This document shows positions 45,741-55,800 of a stretch of 64,000 nt of DNA, in pieces (positions within the stretch are counted from its first letter, which is position 1; each line of letters begins with the position of its first letter). Position numbers and translations under genes: made by a program. The DNA is from Bacteroidota bacterium (GTDB lineage Bacteria; Bacteroidota; Bacteroidia; AKYH767-A; 2013-40CM-41-45): the NCBI GenBank assembly GCA_016708785.1, contig JADJFC010000001.1:434001-498000 (forward strand), written 5' to 3'. Below the pieces are notes generated by a model, which was not told the origin of the DNA, did not search any database, and saw nothing but the letters and a program-made list of their open reading frames with translations.

Positions 45741-46787
45741 ATGAGTATCGATCAAATCATAAACGAACTGAAGAAAAAGATCTTCCGGCCTGTCTATTTT
45801 TTACAGGGGGAAGAACCATTCTATATTGATCAGATCTCTGATTATATCGAAAAGAATGTTTTGAATGAAAGTGAAAAAGAATTCAATCAGACCATTCTCT
45901 ATGGCAAAGATATTGATATTCCAACTTTGATCTCTTATGCCAAGCGGTACCCGATGATGGCAACTCATCAGGTTGTAATTGTCAAGGAAGCGCAGGACAT
46001 GAAAGGTCTTGTTCAGAAGGAAAAAGAAGAGAAAAAAAGTAAAGACAAGGAGTTAAAAGACCCTTTGCTGGAGTATATTTTAAAACCAACTCAATCCACT
46101 ATTCTTGTTTTTTGTTTCAAGTATAAAACAATTGACAAAAGGACCAAACTTGCCAAAACGATTGACAAGAATGCATTACTCTTTGAATCAAAAAAGATTT
46201 ACGACAATCAATTACCGGACTGGATCAATGGATATATTTTAAGTCTAGGTTTTCGGGTGAATCCCAAAGCAGCTGTGTTAATGGCTGAATACCTTGGGAA
46301 TGATTTGTCAAAAATATCAAATGAGATCAGTAAACTAATCTTAAGTCTTAAACCGGGCGATGAAATTTCAGCGGTAATGGTTGAAGACAATATTGGAATA
46401 AGTAAGGAATTCAACATATTCGAATTGCAAAGTGCCTTAGGTAAAAGAAATATTTTCAAAGCAAATCAGATCATCAATTACTTTGCTTCAAACACAAAAA
46501 GTAATCCAAGTGTTGTCACAACTTCACAATTGTACAGCTACTTTTTAAAAGTTCTTCAATTTCATCAGGTCGATCACCGCTCCGGAGAAACACCTGCTGC
46601 TGTATTAGGTGTTCACCCCTACTTTGTCAAAGATTATGAAACAGCTGCACGAGCATATTCACTTGATACTTGCATTAGAAACATCAGTTTCATTCGTGAG
46701 TTTGACATAAAAACCAAAGGTATTAACAACGCTACTTCCAATGACGGACAATTGTTGAAAGAACTTGTTTATAAGATTCTACATTGA
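45741..46787 (+). CDS. holA: DNA polymerase III delta subunit
   Basis: 348 residues, the usual length. YFLQGEEPFYIDQISDYIE near the N-terminus is the HolA start, FNQTILYGKDIDIPTLISYA is the conserved first-domain helix, and GYILSLGFRVNPKAAVLMAEYLGNDLSKISNEISKL is the central AAA-like lid region, then a helical collar domain. The subunit opens the sliding clamp within the clamp loader. There is no functional Walker A, as expected for delta. Confidence 0.9.
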   Translation: MSIDQIINELKKKIFRPVYFLQGEEPFYIDQISDYIEKNVLNESEKEFNQTILYGKDIDIPTLISYAKRYPMMATHQVVIVKEAQDMKGLVQKEKEEKKSKDKELKDPLLEYILKPTQSTILVFCFKYKTIDKRTKLAKTIDKNALLFESKKIYDNQLPDWINGYILSLGFRVNPKAAVLMAEYLGNDLSKISNEISKLILSLKPGDEISAVMVEDNIGISKEFNIFELQSALGKRNIFKANQIINYFASNTKSNPSVVTTSQLYSYFLKVLQFHQVDHRSGETPAAVLGVHPYFVKDYETAARAYSLDTCIRNISFIREFDIKTKGINNATSNDGQLLKELVYKILH

Positions 46788-46800
46788 ACTTTGTCGTATT

Positions 46801-46856
46801 TCGTGAATCGTGAATCGTAATTCGAATCACGGCATGTCGAATTACGATTCACGAAT
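46801..46856. repeat. Heptamer-word palindrome (TCGTGAA family)
   Basis: TCGTGAA twice, TCGTAAT, TCGAATC run in 7-base register (46801-46828). A perfect 16-bp stem pairs CGTGAATCGTAATTCG (46809-46824) with 46838-46853 around a 13-base loop. It fills the space between holA and the EVE gene. Related words TTCGTGAATTCGTGG occur upstream of the speD-like gene near 4024-4038. Confidence 0.75.
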
Positions 46857-46868
46857 TACACAAAAAAA

Positions 46869-47269
46869 ATGCCCTGGCTCGTAAAATCAGATCCTGAAAC
46901 TTATGGATGGAAAGAATTAGTAAAAGACAAAACCACAAGTTGGGATGGTGTCAGGAATTACGCTGCACGAAATCATTTGAAGGCCATGAAAAAAGGCGAC
47001 AATGTTCTTTCTATCATAGTGGGAATGAATCTGCGGTTGTAGCGATCGCAAAAGTGAATAAAGAATTTTATAGTGATCCAACATCAGATAATGAAACTTG
47101 GGCAAGTGTTGAATTAAAATCATCTGAAACGTTAAAAAATCCGGTAACGCTTGCGAAAATTAAAGCAGACAATCGATTAAAAGAAATGATGTTGGTGAAA
47201 ATCGGACGATTGTCAGTGATGCCTGTAACACAAGAAGAGTTCGATATCATTCTTGAAATGGGAAAATAA
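46869..47269 (+). CDS. EVE-domain protein, frameshifted
   Basis: ATG 46869 gives MPWLVKSDPETYGWKELV and TSWDGVRNYAARNHLKAMKKGDNVL, the standard EVE/thymocyte nuclear protein 1-like start with the aromatic pocket. One T is missing at 47008-47010; with it the reading is LFYHSGNESAVVAIAKVNKEFY and runs to 47269 with MMLVKIGRLSVMPVTQEEFD. EVE domains bind modified bases in DNA or RNA (5-methylcytosine in several cases). The full length of about 134 residues is normal. Without correction the first piece ends after about 57 residues. Confidence 0.88.
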
Positions 47270-47390
47270 TTTCATTAACAAATCATTAACCATTATTTTT
47301 CATCTTTTATAGCCTATTTAACCATTTTTCATCCTTAAAGTCCTACATTCGAATTCTATTTTATTTACATTTAGCGACCAAAATTATTTT

Positions 47391-49694
47391 ATGAAAAACC
47401 GTTATTTCTTAGTCTTCTGGCTGATCTTATTTAGCGTTGTTACATCTCATGCACAAAATGGTGAGATCAGAGGATTTGTCTATGAAAAAGATAATTCAGA
47501 ACCATCTATCTACACAAGTGTTTTTCTTTCAGGGACCACCCTTGGTGGACAAACTAACTTAGACGGCTTCTTCAACATTTCAAAAATTCCTCCCGGCAAT
47601 TATACTTTAATGGTTACTTCCGTTGGTTTTGACACTTTGAAAATGGCAATTGAAGTGAAAGCCGGTGACATGTTAACAAAGAAACTTTACATCACGAAGT
47701 CTACAATTGAAATGAAAGAGGTAGTGATCAGCGCAGAAACAGAAGCAAAGAAGACGGATGTTCGGGTATCGGTAAACAAGATCACTCCAAAAGAAATCAA
47801 ACAAGTACCAACAATTGGAGGCGAACCTGACCTTGCTCAATATTTACAAGTTGTTCCGGGTGTAGTATTTTCCGGTGATCAGGGTGGACAATTATACATT
47901 CGGGGTGGTACACCAATTCAGAATAAATTACTCCTGGACGGAATGATCATTTATAATCCATTTCATTCGATTGGACTTTATTCTGTATTAGATGCAGATA
48001 TTATTCGCGGGGCGGATATTTATACAGGCGGTTTCAATGCTGAATATGGTGACAGGATTTCCTCTATAATGGATATTACCACTCGCGACGGAAATAAAAA
48101 CAGATTAAGTGGAAAAGTAGCAGCTAATCCTTTTACCGCAAAAGTTCTTTTAGAGGGACCGCTTAAAAAAGAAACCGAAGGGGCAGAAGGAAGTTCGTCA
48201 TTTATTCTAACAGGTAAAACCAGTTACATTGACCAGACATCGAAAACATTGTATCCCTATGCAGATTCATTAGGACTTCCCTATTCTTTCAATGACTTAT
48301 ATGGAAAAATCTCTTTAAACAGTTCTACAGGAAGTAAATTTAATGTCTTTGGATTTCATTACACGGATGACGTAGAATACTTTCATGTAGCTGATCTTGG
48401 TTGGAAATCTACCGGACTTGGGACAAACTTTGTTTTACTTCCCGGGGGTTCTTCAACTCTGATCGATGGAAATTTTGCATACTCCAATTACGATATCAGT
48501 CTGACTGAAAGTGATGGGTTTAACCGCTCAAGTTCGATAAGTGGATTTAATGCCGGATTGACATTTAACTATTTCATGGGAAAAGATGAATTCAAATATG
48601 GAATTGAAGTCCTAGGATTCAACACTGCATTTGAATACAGCAACGTTCTTGGAACTAAATACGAACAGGAAGAGAACACGACAGAGCTTGCCGGATTTTT
48701 AAAATACAAAAAAGTTTGGGACAAAGTTGTGATTGAACCCGGTATTCGTTTGAACTATTATTCATCTTTGAGTGAATTTTCAATTGAGCCTCGCTTCGGG
48801 ATTAAGTATAATATTAATGACAAATTGCGATTCAAAGGTGCGGCCGGAATGTATTCACAAAATCTTGTTGCAGCAGCTTCCGACAGAGATGTTGTCAATT
48901 TATTCTATGGCTTCCTTTCGGGATCAGATAACCTACCTAAGGAGTTCAAGGGTGAAGAAGTTACTACACGACTTCAGAAAGCAGAACATTTAATTGCAGG
49001 ATTTGAATTTGACCTTCCCTTCCATTTGACAATGAACATTGAAGGTTACTTTAAAAATTTCTCACAGCTCGAAAATTTAAATCGCGACAAGATCTATGCC
49101 GACGATGCTCAACATACAAGTAAACCCGACATTCAGAAGAAAGATTTCATTATAGAAGTTGGTGATGCAAAAGGTGTTGACATGACATTGAAGTATGAGC
49201 ATAAAAAAGTTTATTTATGGTTCGTATACGGTCTTTGTTATGTGACCAGAGATGACGGTATTCGTGAATACCAACCAAATTTTGACAGGAGACATAATAT
49301 TAATATTGTAGGCTCTTATAAATTTGGAAGTAAAGATTCATGGCAAGCCAACGCTCGATGGAATTTTGGTTCACCTTTCCCTTTCACTCAATCGCAAGGT
49401 TACTATGAATTGCCGCAGTTATCAGGCGGCATTGGAAGCAATATCAATACATCAAACGGTCAAATCGGAACTTACTATGGCGATCTAAATAAAGGAAGAC
49501 TTTCTTATTTCCATCGTCTGGATATTTCAATTCAGAAAACACTTCATTTCTCCAAACGCAGCACACTTGAAATTACTGCCGGAGCATCGAATGTATATAA
49601 CAGAGAGAATATTTTCTATGTTGACCGTCTTTCCGGTGAAAAAGTTTATCAATTACCGGTAATTCCAACTCTGGGCGCAAGTTTTAATTTTTAA
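47391..49694 (+). CDS. TonB-dependent outer-membrane receptor
   Basis: 767 residues. Signal peptide MKNRYFLVFWLILFSVVTSHAQ, carboxypeptidase-regulatory domain (about 25-105; GEIRGFVYEKDNSEPSIYTS, GGQTNLDGFFNISKIPPGNY), plug with QLYIRGGTPIQNKLLLDGMIIYNP and ADIYTGGFNAEYGDRISS, then barrel strands and the C-terminal VIPTLGASFNF. It is energised by TonB for uptake of an unknown ligand and is not linked to a SusD-like gene, so it is not a typical glycan-utilisation pair. It is complete, unlike the receptor at 29158-31961. Confidence 0.92.
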   Translation: MKNRYFLVFWLILFSVVTSHAQNGEIRGFVYEKDNSEPSIYTSVFLSGTTLGGQTNLDGFFNISKIPPGNYTLMVTSVGFDTLKMAIEVKAGDMLTKKLYITKSTIEMKEVVISAETEAKKTDVRVSVNKITPKEIKQVPTIGGEPDLAQYLQVVPGVVFSGDQGGQLYIRGGTPIQNKLLLDGMIIYNPFHSIGLYSVLDADIIRGADIYTGGFNAEYGDRISSIMDITTRDGNKNRLSGKVAANPFTAKVLLEGPLKKETEGAEGSSSFILTGKTSYIDQTSKTLYPYADSLGLPYSFNDLYGKISLNSSTGSKFNVFGFHYTDDVEYFHVADLGWKSTGLGTNFVLLPGGSSTLIDGNFAYSNYDISLTESDGFNRSSSISGFNAGLTFNYFMGKDEFKYGIEVLGFNTAFEYSNVLGTKYEQEENTTELAGFLKYKKVWDKVVIEPGIRLNYYSSLSEFSIEPRFGIKYNINDKLRFKGAAGMYSQNLVAAASDRDVVNLFYGFLSGSDNLPKEFKGEEVTTRLQKAEHLIAGFEFDLPFHLTMNIEGYFKNFSQLENLNRDKIYADDAQHTSKPDIQKKDFIIEVGDAKGVDMTLKYEHKKVYLWFVYGLCYVTRDDGIREYQPNFDRRHNINIVGSYKFGSKDSWQANARWNFGSPFPFTQSQGYYELPQLSGGIGSNINTSNGQIGTYYGDLNKGRLSYFHRLDISIQKTLHFSKRSTLEITAGASNVYNRENIFYVDRLSGEKVYQLPVIPTLGASFNF

Positions 49695-49750
49695 ACATAA
49701 ATTAAATCGGATGATTTTAAAGAAAGAATTTTTTAACTCACTTAAAATAG

Positions 49751-49758
49751 TACTTTTG
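49751..49758 (+). promoter_or_regulatory. -7 box of pyrG placing transcription start in a CCCC run
   Basis: TACTTTTG fits TAnnTTTG. By the usual spacing the first transcribed base falls at about 49761-49764, which is CCCC. A -33 TTG is not visible. This placement matters for the hairpin described next. Confidence 0.55.
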
Positions 49759-49762
49759 TACC

Positions 49763-49829
49763 CCGTGTTGACGAAATTGAATTAAATTTCTTTGACATTT
49801 TTCATTAAACAGCATAATAATCAACACGG
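49763..49829 (+). promoter_or_regulatory. Long-range leader hairpin masking the pyrG start codon
   Basis: CCGTGTTGA at 49763-49771 is a perfect 9-bp complement of TCAACACGG at 49821-49829, and the last G of the right arm is the first base of the GTG start. The left arm begins at the predicted transcription start. A smaller AAATT/AATTT hairpin lies in the loop. The layout, a 5'-terminal arm starting with C residues and pairing over the translation start, is the same as that used in enterobacterial pyrC control by start-site choice. Confidence 0.5.
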
Positions 49830-51445
49830 TGGCTTCAGCAAAATACATTTTCGTTACAGGTGGTGTGACCTCTTCTTTAGGAAAAGGCATAATTTCAGCC
49901 TCATTGGCTAAACTTCTTCAAGGAAGAGGCTATAAAGTAACCATTCAAAAACTCGATCCTTATATTAATGTGGATCCGGGAACTTTAAATCCCTATGAGC
50001 ATGGCGAATGTTTCGTAACGAATGATGGTGCCGAAACTGATCTTGACCTTGGTCATTATGAACGCTTTCTGAATACACCGACTTCACAAGCGAACAACGT
50101 AACGACCGGTCGTATTTACCAGACAGTAATAAACAAAGAACGTGAAGGCGAATTTTTAGGAAAAACTGTTCAGATCATTCCACATATAACGGATGAAATA
50201 AAGCGACGAATTCAGTTGCTTGGCAATACAGGAGAATTTGATGTTGTGATCACTGAAATTGGTGGTACTGTCGGTGATATTGAATCGTTACCTTACGTTG
50301 AAAGTGTACGACAATTAAAATGGGAATTAGGAAGTTCTGCGTTATCAATTCACCTGACCCTAGTCCCTTACCTTGCAGCAGCTGGGGAATTGAAAACCAA
50401 ACCAACACAGCATTCTGTTAAAGCATTACTTGAACTTGGAGTTCAGCCTGACATTTTAGTTTGTCGGACAGAAAAACCAATTTCAATGGAGATCAGAAGA
50501 AAGATCGCCCTTTTCTGCAACGTGAATGTGAATGCAGTGATTGAATCAATTGATGCTGAAACTATTTATGATGTGCCCCTTCTTATGTATAAGGAACAAC
50601 TCGATAAAGTTGTGTGCAATAAATTAAAACTTCCGCTTCAACATGAACCTGAACTTACACAATGGAAGGTGTTTTTGGGTAAATTAAAAAATCCTGTAAG
50701 CGAAGTACGGATCGGGCTTGTTGGAAAATACATTGAACTAAAAGATGCATACAAATCAATTGCAGAATCATTTATTCATGCTGGTGTTGCCAATGAATGT
50801 AAAGTAAAATTAGACTGGATCCATTCAGAAAAAATTGACGAAAGCAATGTGGCTTCTAAACTCGAAGGTTTAAGCGGCATTCTTGTTGCTCCCGGATTTG
50901 GGGACAGAGGTATTGAAGGAAAGATTTCCGCAATTAAGTATGCCAGAGAACACAACATTCCATTTTTGGGTATTTGTCTGGGAATGCAATGTGCTGTGAT
51001 CGAATTTGCAAGAAATGTGATTGGCTGGAAAGATGCTCATTCCACAGAGATGAATGCTTCTACGAAACATCCTGTGATTGATTTCATGGAAGAACAGAAG
51101 AAGATCACAAAAAAAGGCGGGACAATGCGATTGGGAGAATACCCTTGTATACTTCAAAAAGGGACTAAATCATTTGCTGCATATGGCAAACAAAAAATTG
51201 GTGAACGTCATCGTCATCGCTACGAATTCAACAATAAATTTCTGAAATCGTTTGAAGATGCAGGGATGTTACCTGTAGGAATTAACCCTGACAACAACTT
51301 AGTAGAAGTTATTGAATTAAAAAATCACCCATGGTTTGTTGGAGTACAATTTCACCCGGAATACAAGAGTACGGTTGAAAATCCTCATCCTCTTTTTGTA
51401 AGATTTGTTCGTGCGGCTATGGACCAAACAAAACAATCCTCCTAA
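49829..51445 (+). CDS. pyrG: CTP synthase
   Basis: 538 residues, GTG start (ASAKYIFVTGGVTSSLGKG). N-terminal amidoligase: KLDPYINVDPGTLNPYEHGECFV, TEIGGTVGDIESLPYVES. C-terminal glutamine amidotransferase: PFLGICLGMQCAVIEFARN with nucleophile Cys, and GVQFHPEYKS with the catalytic His-Glu. It makes CTP from UTP, ATP and glutamine and is feedback-inhibited by CTP. The leader carries a -7 box and a hairpin that could let CTP level set its translation. It ends in a stem shared with the converging T9SS gene. Confidence 0.96.
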   Translation: MASAKYIFVTGGVTSSLGKGIISASLAKLLQGRGYKVTIQKLDPYINVDPGTLNPYEHGECFVTNDGAETDLDLGHYERFLNTPTSQANNVTTGRIYQTVINKEREGEFLGKTVQIIPHITDEIKRRIQLLGNTGEFDVVITEIGGTVGDIESLPYVESVRQLKWELGSSALSIHLTLVPYLAAAGELKTKPTQHSVKALLELGVQPDILVCRTEKPISMEIRRKIALFCNVNVNAVIESIDAETIYDVPLLMYKEQLDKVVCNKLKLPLQHEPELTQWKVFLGKLKNPVSEVRIGLVGKYIELKDAYKSIAESFIHAGVANECKVKLDWIHSEKIDESNVASKLEGLSGILVAPGFGDRGIEGKISAIKYAREHNIPFLGICLGMQCAVIEFARNVIGWKDAHSTEMNASTKHPVIDFMEEQKKITKKGGTMRLGEYPCILQKGTKSFAAYGKQKIGERHRHRYEFNNKFLKSFEDAGMLPVGINPDNNLVEVIELKNHPWFVGVQFHPEYKSTVENPHPLFVRFVRAAMDQTKQSS

Positions 51446-51466
51446 GTTACCTCAGGAGGATCGTTT
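51431..51466. terminator. Bidirectional terminator between pyrG and the converging T9SS gene
   Basis: AAACAATCCTCCT (51431-51443) pairs with AGGAGGATCGTTT (51454-51466), 12 of 13 bases, with a 10-base loop. The stem overlaps the pyrG stop. A-rich and T-rich edges allow use from either side. Confidence 0.7.
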
Positions 51467-51488
51467 AAAAATTTCTTGTTAATGCTTA

Positions 51489-52516
51489 TTAATCTGCAAT
51501 CACAATTCTTTTTTCACGAGTAGAAGTACCCGCAATTGCTGATAGAATATAGATTCCTTTTGACAAAGAAGATAAGTTCAGTTTTATATTGTGCTCACCT
51601 GAAGTCAAGTAAGAACTTTGCGTTAACACGACGCGTCCTGTAATATCTATAACTTTCAACATAACATCTGAAGAACGATCAATATTCAACTGAACACTAG
51701 TCTGACCATTACTTGGATTAGGATAAACATTGAAATTTATTGATGGTTTGTTTATGTCATCAATTCCAACTGTACCATAGGCAACAGTTATATATTTTTG
51801 AACTGAATTACCAACGATACCACTCATGTTCAAAGAAGACATTTGCATCAAAGGAGCGCGGAGGCCATTTTTATACCATGCATATTTTACCACATGTACC
51901 GGACTTGTAAGACCAGATCCGAAATCTTCGACCATATCTAAATCGTATTTAACACGAAGTATTTCAGTATAGGTTATTCCTCCAACTTTAAGGGTTCCAT
52001 ACCCATCGGCCACAACAGAAATTGTTCCTGTTAATGTCGAACCACCATAACCGGTTCCTGCTAATGGAGCATTTGAAACAGAAGCTCCGTAAGCAAAAGG
52101 AACGGTAATAAGTTTTTGAGTGTTTGTAATTCTTACTTCATTGGATGCATTTTGAAATCCCAAGTATTGCAACTCAGTCGCTGTTCCATTTTTAGCGTAG
52201 TAGTCAGTCCAACCAAAGTAAGAATCGCATTTTAAATTCGCACCGATGAAGGTCGCATCAGCTCCGGAAGAAGCTGGCGCCCTGAATGATTGGGTCAAGG
52301 TATTGACAGAAACAACATAAAGACTAAAATCCCATATCACGCCCATTCCACCTGGGCCAGCCTGAGCAGAGGTATCATAGAATGTTTTCCAACCCAATTA
52401 TCACCAACGACAGGCAAATTTGTGGTTTGAAATGTTGTTTGTCCAAAAGATGCCGTAAATGCTAAACTAAATAAGCAAGTACCTATTAAAAATTGTCTGG
52501 TAAGTGTTTTGATCAT
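51489..52516 (-). CDS. T9SS-exported protein with type A sorting domain, frameshifted near its start
   Basis: ATG 52516 gives a signal peptide (MIKTLTRQFLIGTCLFSLAF, then TASFGQ) and TTNLPVVGDN. One base is missing near plus 52395-52398; with it the reading is NLGWKTFYDTSAQAGPGG, joining the long frame 51489-52397. The middle is beta-rich with no recognised domain (VADGYGTLKVGGITYTEILR). The end has FNVYPNPSNGQTSVQLNI, MLKVIDITGRVVLTQ and LSKGIYILSAIAGTSTREKR, a type A sorting domain. Many related Bacteroidota proteins of about 340 residues exist with unknown function. Confidence 0.8.
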
Positions 52517-52878
52517 ATGAGTATTTTCTGGATATTGAATGTACTAATTTTTCGGTCTACAATAATACACCAATCAATTTACACTTTACTAATTTTTAAA
52601 TGAAAAATTACAAAATTCCTGTCGATAGGATTTTTTTAAGAAAAGGTCCCCAAACTTCCTTCATTCTACCCCCAAAAAAATGCCGTTCACACACCGCAAA
52701 AGCTTGTTTACAACTAATTCAATCCCAAAGCAAAGTAATTGTTGCTTTTCTGTTATTATTTTACGATTTTTGGAGTTAGTTTTAATACTCAAAGTGGGTT
52801 TTTGAACTGCCGAATTAATACTCGATACTCCCTAAATAATAATTGTCATCAAACCAAAAATTGACTAATTCGAATACC
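52517..52878. other. Intergenic region between divergent T9SS genes
   Basis: 362 bases, AT-rich, with no ORF that looks real. It must carry promoters for the gene at 51489-52516 and for the first giant paralog. I find no exact TAnnTTTG box on either strand and no strong stem. Only poly-A and poly-T tracts stand out, for example near 52630-52636 and 52673-52680. Confidence 0.4.
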
Positions 52879-55800
52879 ATGAAAAAAAATTACTCAAAAG
52901 TTCTGTTGCTGTTGATTTTGCTAACGGTTGTGGTGACCGGCAAATCAAATGCACAAGCCGGCATTGGACTACCATATGGTTTTGGAGTTACTCCAACCTC
53001 GACCAATATTACCGGGGCAACAACTATTAACCTTACTATACGTCCGGTCGCTATACAGGATGAAATGGATACCCTGATCAATATTCCTGCAGCGGGTACA
53101 ATAACTTTTGGCGGAATTGTCTATAATCAGTTTGCAATCTCTACAAACGGTTGGTTAGCTCTGGTACCTTCTACTGCAGGTTTACCGGCCTCGAATCCAT
53201 TTCCACCGAATCCAACCAATTCTTTAAGCACAAGCGCTCTCGGGTATCCGGTAATCGCTCCTCTTTGGGATGATATGGCAATGGCTTCTATCCAGTACAA
53301 TTGGACGGCTCCCGTGCTTACTGTAAAATGGACAGGACGATGGGATAAAACGAATGCTTCACTCACCAATGCCTTCGGTGTAAAGATCAATGGCACAACA
53401 GGCATCTGCACCTTCTTCTACAATAACGTTGCCTATACTCCTACTTCTCCAAGCGCAAGTATTGGGATCGCGGGAATCTGTACAGGTGATTTCACTGCTG
53501 TCAACGTGACCAGCGCAACCGCTGCCTTGAGCGACACTGTCATTGAACCGAATGTTACCATTCGTCCAAATAATGTCAATTACATTTTTACTCCTTACAA
53601 TCCACATGACAACTGTTCAGGAACTTACATCGCAAAAGATCTTGGAACCATTGGCAGTTCATGCACACTTTCCGGAAATTATTCTACTGTGCATGCAACC
53701 ACTTCCGGCAGCGGAATGGCTTGTGCTGCAGGTGAGGTAAAGGATGTTTGGTTCAGCGTGATCAAACCACTTGGCGTAACAAATTTCAGAGTGACTACTG
53801 CGCCCGGTAGCTGTCAACCACCAGGCGGTACGACCGTGGAGGTCAGAGCTACTTGTGCCGGTGCTTCTCTTGGTTGCTCTACTACAGGAACCACTTATCC
53901 GACATTCGGTGAAGTGGATATTGCAAGACCATGTGCTGCTGAAACATTATACGTTCGCGTAACCGGCGATGGTGACGCAATCGGAAAATTCAGAATTTGT
54001 GCGATGGATAATGGCGGTGGTGCAGGTGGCGGTGCTACTTGCGGTGCGCCGACGTTCATTTGCTCATTACCTTACAATCAGACCGGCTTAACTACATTAG
54101 GTGCAGGGAACGAATACGATTCAACTAACACGGTTTGTCACTCGCTTTATGCAAGAGGTGAAGATTATATTTTCGCTTATACACCAACAGTAAGCCAATG
54201 TATACGAGTATCAGTTACCTCCACAGGAACAAGTCCCGGAGTATTCATTTACAACAACTGTCCGGATTCATCCGGAACCGGACCTACATATTGCTTAGGA
54301 AGTGCTGAAGGGGTTACCGGAACGGTAACGATCAACTCAGTAACTCTTTTAGCCGGCACTACCTATTACATCATGGTGGATAACCAAATTGCAGGTGGAA
54401 ATATTCCATTTGACATTAGTGTTTCATCATTGGGTACAGCCAATACTTACGACAATTGTGCAACACCGATCAATCTGGGTTCGATCTCAAATGGTCAGTC
54501 GTGTGTTTTCCAGACGTATTCTACAGAATGTTCTACTCCTTCAGCAGTCGGAACGGTTCCTGTTCCAAGTTGTATCAACGCAAGCGCAGTACCACGTACT
54601 TTCATAGATGGAGTAACAGGTGATGTGTGGTTAAGATTTACTGCTGCTTTTTCAGGCGCACTTCAGATCTCAACTCAACAAGGATCGGTGAACCCAACTG
54701 CTAATGCTGCCATGGCAGTTTATACCGGCACCTGTGGTGCTTTCACTCAATATGCCTGCGACTACAACTCTGGTCCGAACGGTATGCCTAGCCTTTCAAT
54801 TCCAATCACAAACGGCGTAACTTATTACGTACGTGTATGGTCAGAGAATCCTGAGAGCCAGGGAACATTCGACATCTGCTTGCAAAGTGCCTGTGCACCA
54901 CCAAACGATCTTCCATGCGGAGCTGTATTGCTTTCATTAGGTGGAACCACAACTGGATTCAATACCTGTACAGGAGCTACATCGGAACCACCAAACGCTG
55001 CTCAATGTAGTGCAGGTGGAACAATAAATACCGTTTGGTATATGACAATTGCACCGGCAAGCGGACAAGTTCACATTCGTACACACCCTTTGACATTAAC
55101 TGATACTCAGATTCAGGCATTCACTTTTGCTAGTGGTTGTTCAAATGCTGCAACGACTTATGTAAACAAAGGATGTAATGATGATGGACCGGGTTGCAGT
55201 GGTGGATTCAGCGACTTCTCAGATTTGAATGTGACCGGATTAACACCGGGAGAAACTTTATATGTTGCTGTTGATGGATTTAATTCTCAAACGGGTTCAT
55301 TTGAAATTACAATGATTGACGGAACAAACCCGTCATTCCCTCCTGTCTACCAACAGGATTGTGCGGGTGCACAAGTTTTGTGTAGCACAAGCAGCGTAAC
55401 AGTTGCCGATCCGGGTTTCCGTAACTATGGAAATATCTGTGACCGCGCAGGTGCAACAGGATGTTGGGGAGTTGGAGAAAGAAATTCGATTTGGTATCAA
55501 TTCACTGTAGATCCTGCTTTAGCAGGTGGAACAGCCAATCTGACTTTTGATGTACTTTCTGCTTCAAGTACAGATATTGATTTGTTAGTTTGGGATATCA
55601 CAGGACAAGGAACTCCTTGCGCATCCATCACTTCCGGGGCACTCGCACCGGCAGCTTGTAACTATGGTGCATCAAGTGCGTCTACCGGTCTGACTACAAC
55701 TTCACCTTTACCTTATGCATACTCAAATGCTATAACCTTTAGCGGTGCACCAAGAACATATATGGTTCTTTTAAATAACTGGAATAGTGCAGCTAATGCA

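Noticed and set aside
47391..49694. SusC/SusD glycan-utilisation locus
   Set aside because: There is no SusD-like lipoprotein or glycoside hydrolase beside either TonB-dependent receptor.
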